Shown here: positions 61,495 through 64,000 of the stretch, piece after piece
Layout: each line of letters starts with the position of its first letter
Position numbering within the stretch: position 1 is the first letter of the stretch
Assembly (NCBI GenBank): GCA_020635955.1
Contig: JACJYW010000003.1
Location: forward strand, 310,001-374,000
Direction: 5' to 3'
DNA length: 64,000 nucleotides
Source: Crocinitomicaceae bacterium
GTDB lineage: Bacteria; Bacteroidota; Bacteroidia; Flavobacteriales_D; Crocinitomicaceae
Made by a program: the position numbers and the translations under genes
The notes under the pieces: model-generated
The model's input: the letters and a program-made list of their open reading frames with translations, nothing else
Database searches by the model: none
Told to the model about the DNA's origin: nothing

Positions 61495-62976
61495 CTATAG
61501 ATTTTTAATAAAGTTAATGGATTTTTCAATCTCAGGTTGCATGAATTTATCTTCTTCCACGAACGGAACTTTCTTTCTGTAAGCGGTTACAATTTCTTCT
61601 AATTGAGCGGAAGTTTTCAACGGTCTTCTGAATTCTAATGCTTGTGTAGCGTTAAAAAGTTCGATTCCCAGGATCTTTTTCAAATTCTCAACAATTCTGT
61701 AGCATTTAGTAGCAGCATTTGCTCCCATACTCACATGATCTTCCTGACCATTTGAAGATTCAATGGAATCAACTGAAGCCGGAGTAGCCAATTGTTTATT
61801 CTGGCTCACCACTGAAGCAGCTGCATATTGAGGGATCATGAAACCTGAATTAATTCCAGGATTGGCAACCAAAAATGCAGGTAAACCTCTTTTCCCGTTG
61901 ATCATCTGGTATGTTCTACGCTCGGAAATATTACCCAATTCAGCCAATGCAATTCCCAACAAATCCAGTGAAATAGCAAGAGGTTGACCATGGAAATTCC
62001 CTGCTGAGATGATCTCATCAGTTTCAGGAAAAATGGTTGGATTATCTGTTACCGCATTGATCTCATTTTCAAAGATCTCAATACAATATGAAATAGCATC
62101 CTTAGAAGCTCCGTGCACCTGTGGAATACATCTGAAAGAATAAGGATCCTGCACATGTTGTTTAGGCTGAGTAATGATCTCCGATCCATTTAAAAGATCT
62201 CTAAAGATCTTAGCCGTCTCTATCTGCCCTTTTTGATTTCGAATCTCGTTCACATTTGCAGAAAATGGACTTATTCTGCAATCAAAAGCATCTACAGAAA
62301 TGGCTCCAATTTTATCAGCTGCAATAGATAACTGCTTTGACTGGATCAAAGACCAGCAACCATAAGCACTCATGAATTGCGTACCATTCAACAAGGCAAT
62401 TCCTTCTTTAGCTCCCATCACCAAAGGTTTCCATCCCTGAATGTTATTCATGTCATCCGCTCTCATGCGTTGACCCTTGAAATGAACTTCACCTTCACCA
62501 ATCAAGGCTAAAGACATATGCGCTAAGGGAGCCAAATCTCCAGAAGCACCTAAAGAACCTTGCTGGTAAACGATAGGAAAAATATCGTTGTTATAGAAAT
62601 CGATCAAACGTTGCACGGTTTCTAAACGCACCCCTGAGTGACCATAAGAAAGACCCTGTATCTTTAATAAGATCATTAATCTTACGATCTGCTGAGGCAC
62701 TTCCTCTCCTATTCCACAAGCATGAGAACGAACCAAATTAGACTGAAGCGTACTCAGATCTTCATCTGAGATCACTGTATTACAAAGCGAACCAAATCCT
62801 GTATTGATCCCATAAAACACATCATCTCCAGAAGCTAATTTATTCTCCAGGTAGGTTCTGCAACCTGTAATTCTCTTCTCTGCATCAGCAGAAAGGCGAA
62901 GCCTTGCTCCGGAACTTAAGATCTCTGCAACCTTGTCTATGGTTAATCGATCTGTACTGATCAAATGCTCACTCAT
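61495..62976 (-). CDS. hutH: Histidine ammonia-lyase
   Basis: 493 residues. Deaminates histidine to urocanate. The tripeptide that self-cyclises to the MIO cofactor is present in GSLGASGDLAPLAHM (about residues 140-154). Family strings YGINTGFGSLCNTVI, LVRSHACGIGEEV and ISAGNFHGQPLA are intact. No hutU, hutI or hutG lies nearby. Tyrosine ammonia-lyase or aminomutase activity in relatives cannot be excluded. It starts 2 nt after hisS ends. Confidence 0.95.
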   Translation of the reverse strand: MSEHLISTDRLTIDKVAEILSSGARLRLSADAEKRITGCRTYLENKLASGDDVFYGINTGFGSLCNTVISDEDLSTLQSNLVRSHACGIGEEVPQQIVRLMILLKIQGLSYGHSGVRLETVQRLIDFYNNDIFPIVYQQGSLGASGDLAPLAHMSLALIGEGEVHFKGQRMRADDMNNIQGWKPLVMGAKEGIALLNGTQFMSAYGCWSLIQSKQLSIAADKIGAISVDAFDCRISPFSANVNEIRNQKGQIETAKIFRDLLNGSEIITQPKQHVQDPYSFRCIPQVHGASKDAISYCIEIFENEINAVTDNPTIFPETDEIISAGNFHGQPLAISLDLLGIALAELGNISERRTYQMINGKRGLPAFLVANPGINSGFMIPQYAAASVVSQNKQLATPASVDSIESSNGQEDHVSMGANAATKCYRIVENLKKILGIELFNATQALEFRRPLKTSAQLEEIVTAYRKKVPFVEEDKFMQPEIEKSINFIKNL

Positions 62977-62978
62977 GC

Positions 62979-64000
62979 TTAACTATTAAATTCTGCAATT
63001 AATTGATTGATATTGGCTGTTTCCTGCTCTCCTGACTCCATGTTCTTGTAGGTCAATGTTCCATTCTTCAATTCGTCAGAACCGATCATCACCACATACG
63101 GAATGCTTCTGTCATTAGCATATTTCATCTGCTTTTTCATTTTAGCAGCAGATGGATATACTTCACATGAAATACCCGTATCTCTCAGATGTTTGGCATA
63201 TTTCATGGATTGATTTTGCTCATCTTCACCAAAGTTGATGAACAACACTTTGGTTGATTGTAAAGCTGATTCAGGGAACAAATTCAATTCGCTCATCACG
63301 TCATAGATACGATCTGCCCCAAAGGAAATTCCTACACCTGATGTACCGCTTAAACCAAATAGTGCGGTAAGATCATCATATCTACCTCCACCACAAATGC
63401 TTCCGATCTTAACGTTGTTCGCAGCTACTTCAAAAATAGCTCCTGTATAGTAATTCAAGCCTCTTGCCAGGGTCACTTCTAATTCCAATTTGGCTTTTCT
63501 AAGTCCCATTCCTTCTACCTGATCAATCACGTAGGTCAACTCTTCTATCCCTTTCAAACCTATCTCAGAATCAGCAAGAAAATCTTTTAGTGTTTTCAGT
63601 TTATCCTGATTTGAACCTGTCAAACTAAAAAGCGGATCGATCTTTTTAATGGCTTTGTGCGAAATCCCTCTTTCTTCCAGTTCTTTGATCACACCATCCT
63701 TGCCAATCTTGTCCAGTTTATCAATGGCAACAGTGATTGGAATGATCTTATCTGCCTCACCACACACCTCCGCAATTCCACTCAATATCTTACGGTTATT
63801 GATCTTCACTGAAAAATCCGTCAAGCCTAAATTGCTCAAAACCTCATCAAAGATCTGCACCAACTCAACTTCATACACCAAAGAATCAGATCCCACCACA
63901 TCTGCATCACACTGATAGAATTCACGGTATCTCCCTTTTTGTGGGCGATCGGCTCTCCAAACCGGTTGAATTTGATAGCGTTTAAAAGGAAAAGTGATCT
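62979..64000 (-). CDS. hisS: Histidyl-tRNA synthetase, C-terminal part (5' end outside window)
   Basis: The frame continues unbroken to the window edge; the start is not in view. It contains motif 2 (FPFKRYQIQPVWRADRPQKG, then RYREFYQCDADVVG) and the histidine-specific loop (ARGLNYYTGAIFE). Motif 3 (GVGISFGADRIYDVM) and the C-terminal anticodon-binding domain (KVLFINFGEDE, AKMKKQMKYANDRSIPYVVMIG) follow. Charges tRNA-His. The internal GTG at 63899 is not a start. It is co-transcribed with hutH. Confidence 0.96.
   Translation of the reverse strand, partial: ITFPFKRYQIQPVWRADRPQKGRYREFYQCDADVVGSDSLVYEVELVQIFDEVLSNLGLTDFSVKINNRKILSGIAEVCGEADKIIPITVAIDKLDKIGKDGVIKELEERGISHKAIKKIDPLFSLTGSNQDKLKTLKDFLADSEIGLKGIEELTYVIDQVEGMGLRKAKLELEVTLARGLNYYTGAIFEVAANNVKIGSICGGGRYDDLTALFGLSGTSGVGISFGADRIYDVMSELNLFPESALQSTKVLFINFGEDEQNQSMKYAKHLRDTGISCEVYPSAAKMKKQMKYANDRSIPYVVMIGSDELKNGTLTYKNMESGEQETANINQLIAEFNS

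Noticed and set aside
1..64000. tRNA, rRNA or other standard RNA genes
   Set aside because: I saw no cloverleaf with CCA-type end, no rRNA signature strings and no tmRNA, RNase P or SRP motifs. A covariance-model search would settle this.

Overview
The window is AT-rich chromosomal DNA of a Bacteroidota bacterium, most likely Flavobacteriales or a close relative. This rests on several type IX secretion (T9SS) cargo proteins with C-terminal sorting domains, a GSCFA protein, a PhoX-like lipoprotein and a rpsP gene with a long Ala/Glu tail. Promoters have the Bacteroidota form (TTTG or TTG, about 20 bp, TAnnTTTG), and Shine-Dalgarno sequences are mostly absent. No rRNA, tRNA or CRISPR array was seen.

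Layout. 1-4.2 kb: a leftward operon (membrane protein, dapF, unknown, GNAT, mltG) behind a good promoter. 4.3-16.9 kb: secreted and envelope proteins (three large surface proteins, an L,D-transpeptidase, a beta-helix lipoprotein, an MltF-like lytic transglycosylase) mixed with housekeeping genes (prfC, a small HD hydrolase, an ACP phosphodiesterase). 17.0-18.2 kb: rpsP-rimM. 18.3-27.4 kb: the gene for tRNA1(Val) adenine-37 N6-methyltransferase (trmN), split in two by an 8,414-bp insertion. 27.4-40 kb: more T9SS cargo, a propeller/SpoIIE phosphatase, an XRE-S24 repressor, an orphan ABC ATPase, a PhoX-like lipoprotein, a hybrid histidine kinase and mdh. 41-43 kb: an ECF sigma factor followed at once by a membrane anti-sigma-like protein carrying PKD and gliding/T9SS C-terminal domains. 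43-49 kb: a leftward run of wecB, polysaccharide deacetylase, a metal-chelate or cobalamin ABC importer and a GSCFA protein. 49-64 kb: radC, outer-membrane proteins, a rhodanese lipoprotein, priA, plsC, a giant T9SS type-B adhesin, small lipoproteins, hutH and the 3' part of hisS.

The most unusual object is the insertion in trmN. Its ends can be set to the base: CTTGACATT on the left and CTTCACATT on the right. Removing positions 18436-26849 restores a continuous 235-residue methyltransferase with an intact SAM motif (ILDI|GTGTG). The insert has no DDE transposase, relaxase or recognisable capsid gene. It encodes an XRE repressor, a divergent AAA+ (MCM/primase-helicase-like) ATPase and two overlapping tyrosine recombinases, the second lacking catalytic residues. 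It also has about 750 bp of structured non-coding DNA, a 45-residue membrane peptide, a 41-nt hairpin, three iterons with an 11-bp period, and a 264-residue protein starting with a KQKG motif. At its extreme left end it carries an Rhs C-terminal toxin-like tip, 5'-truncated exactly at the junction, followed by a secreted possible immunity protein. A replicating, integrating element that carries an Rhs tip is the best candidate here for an undescribed system.
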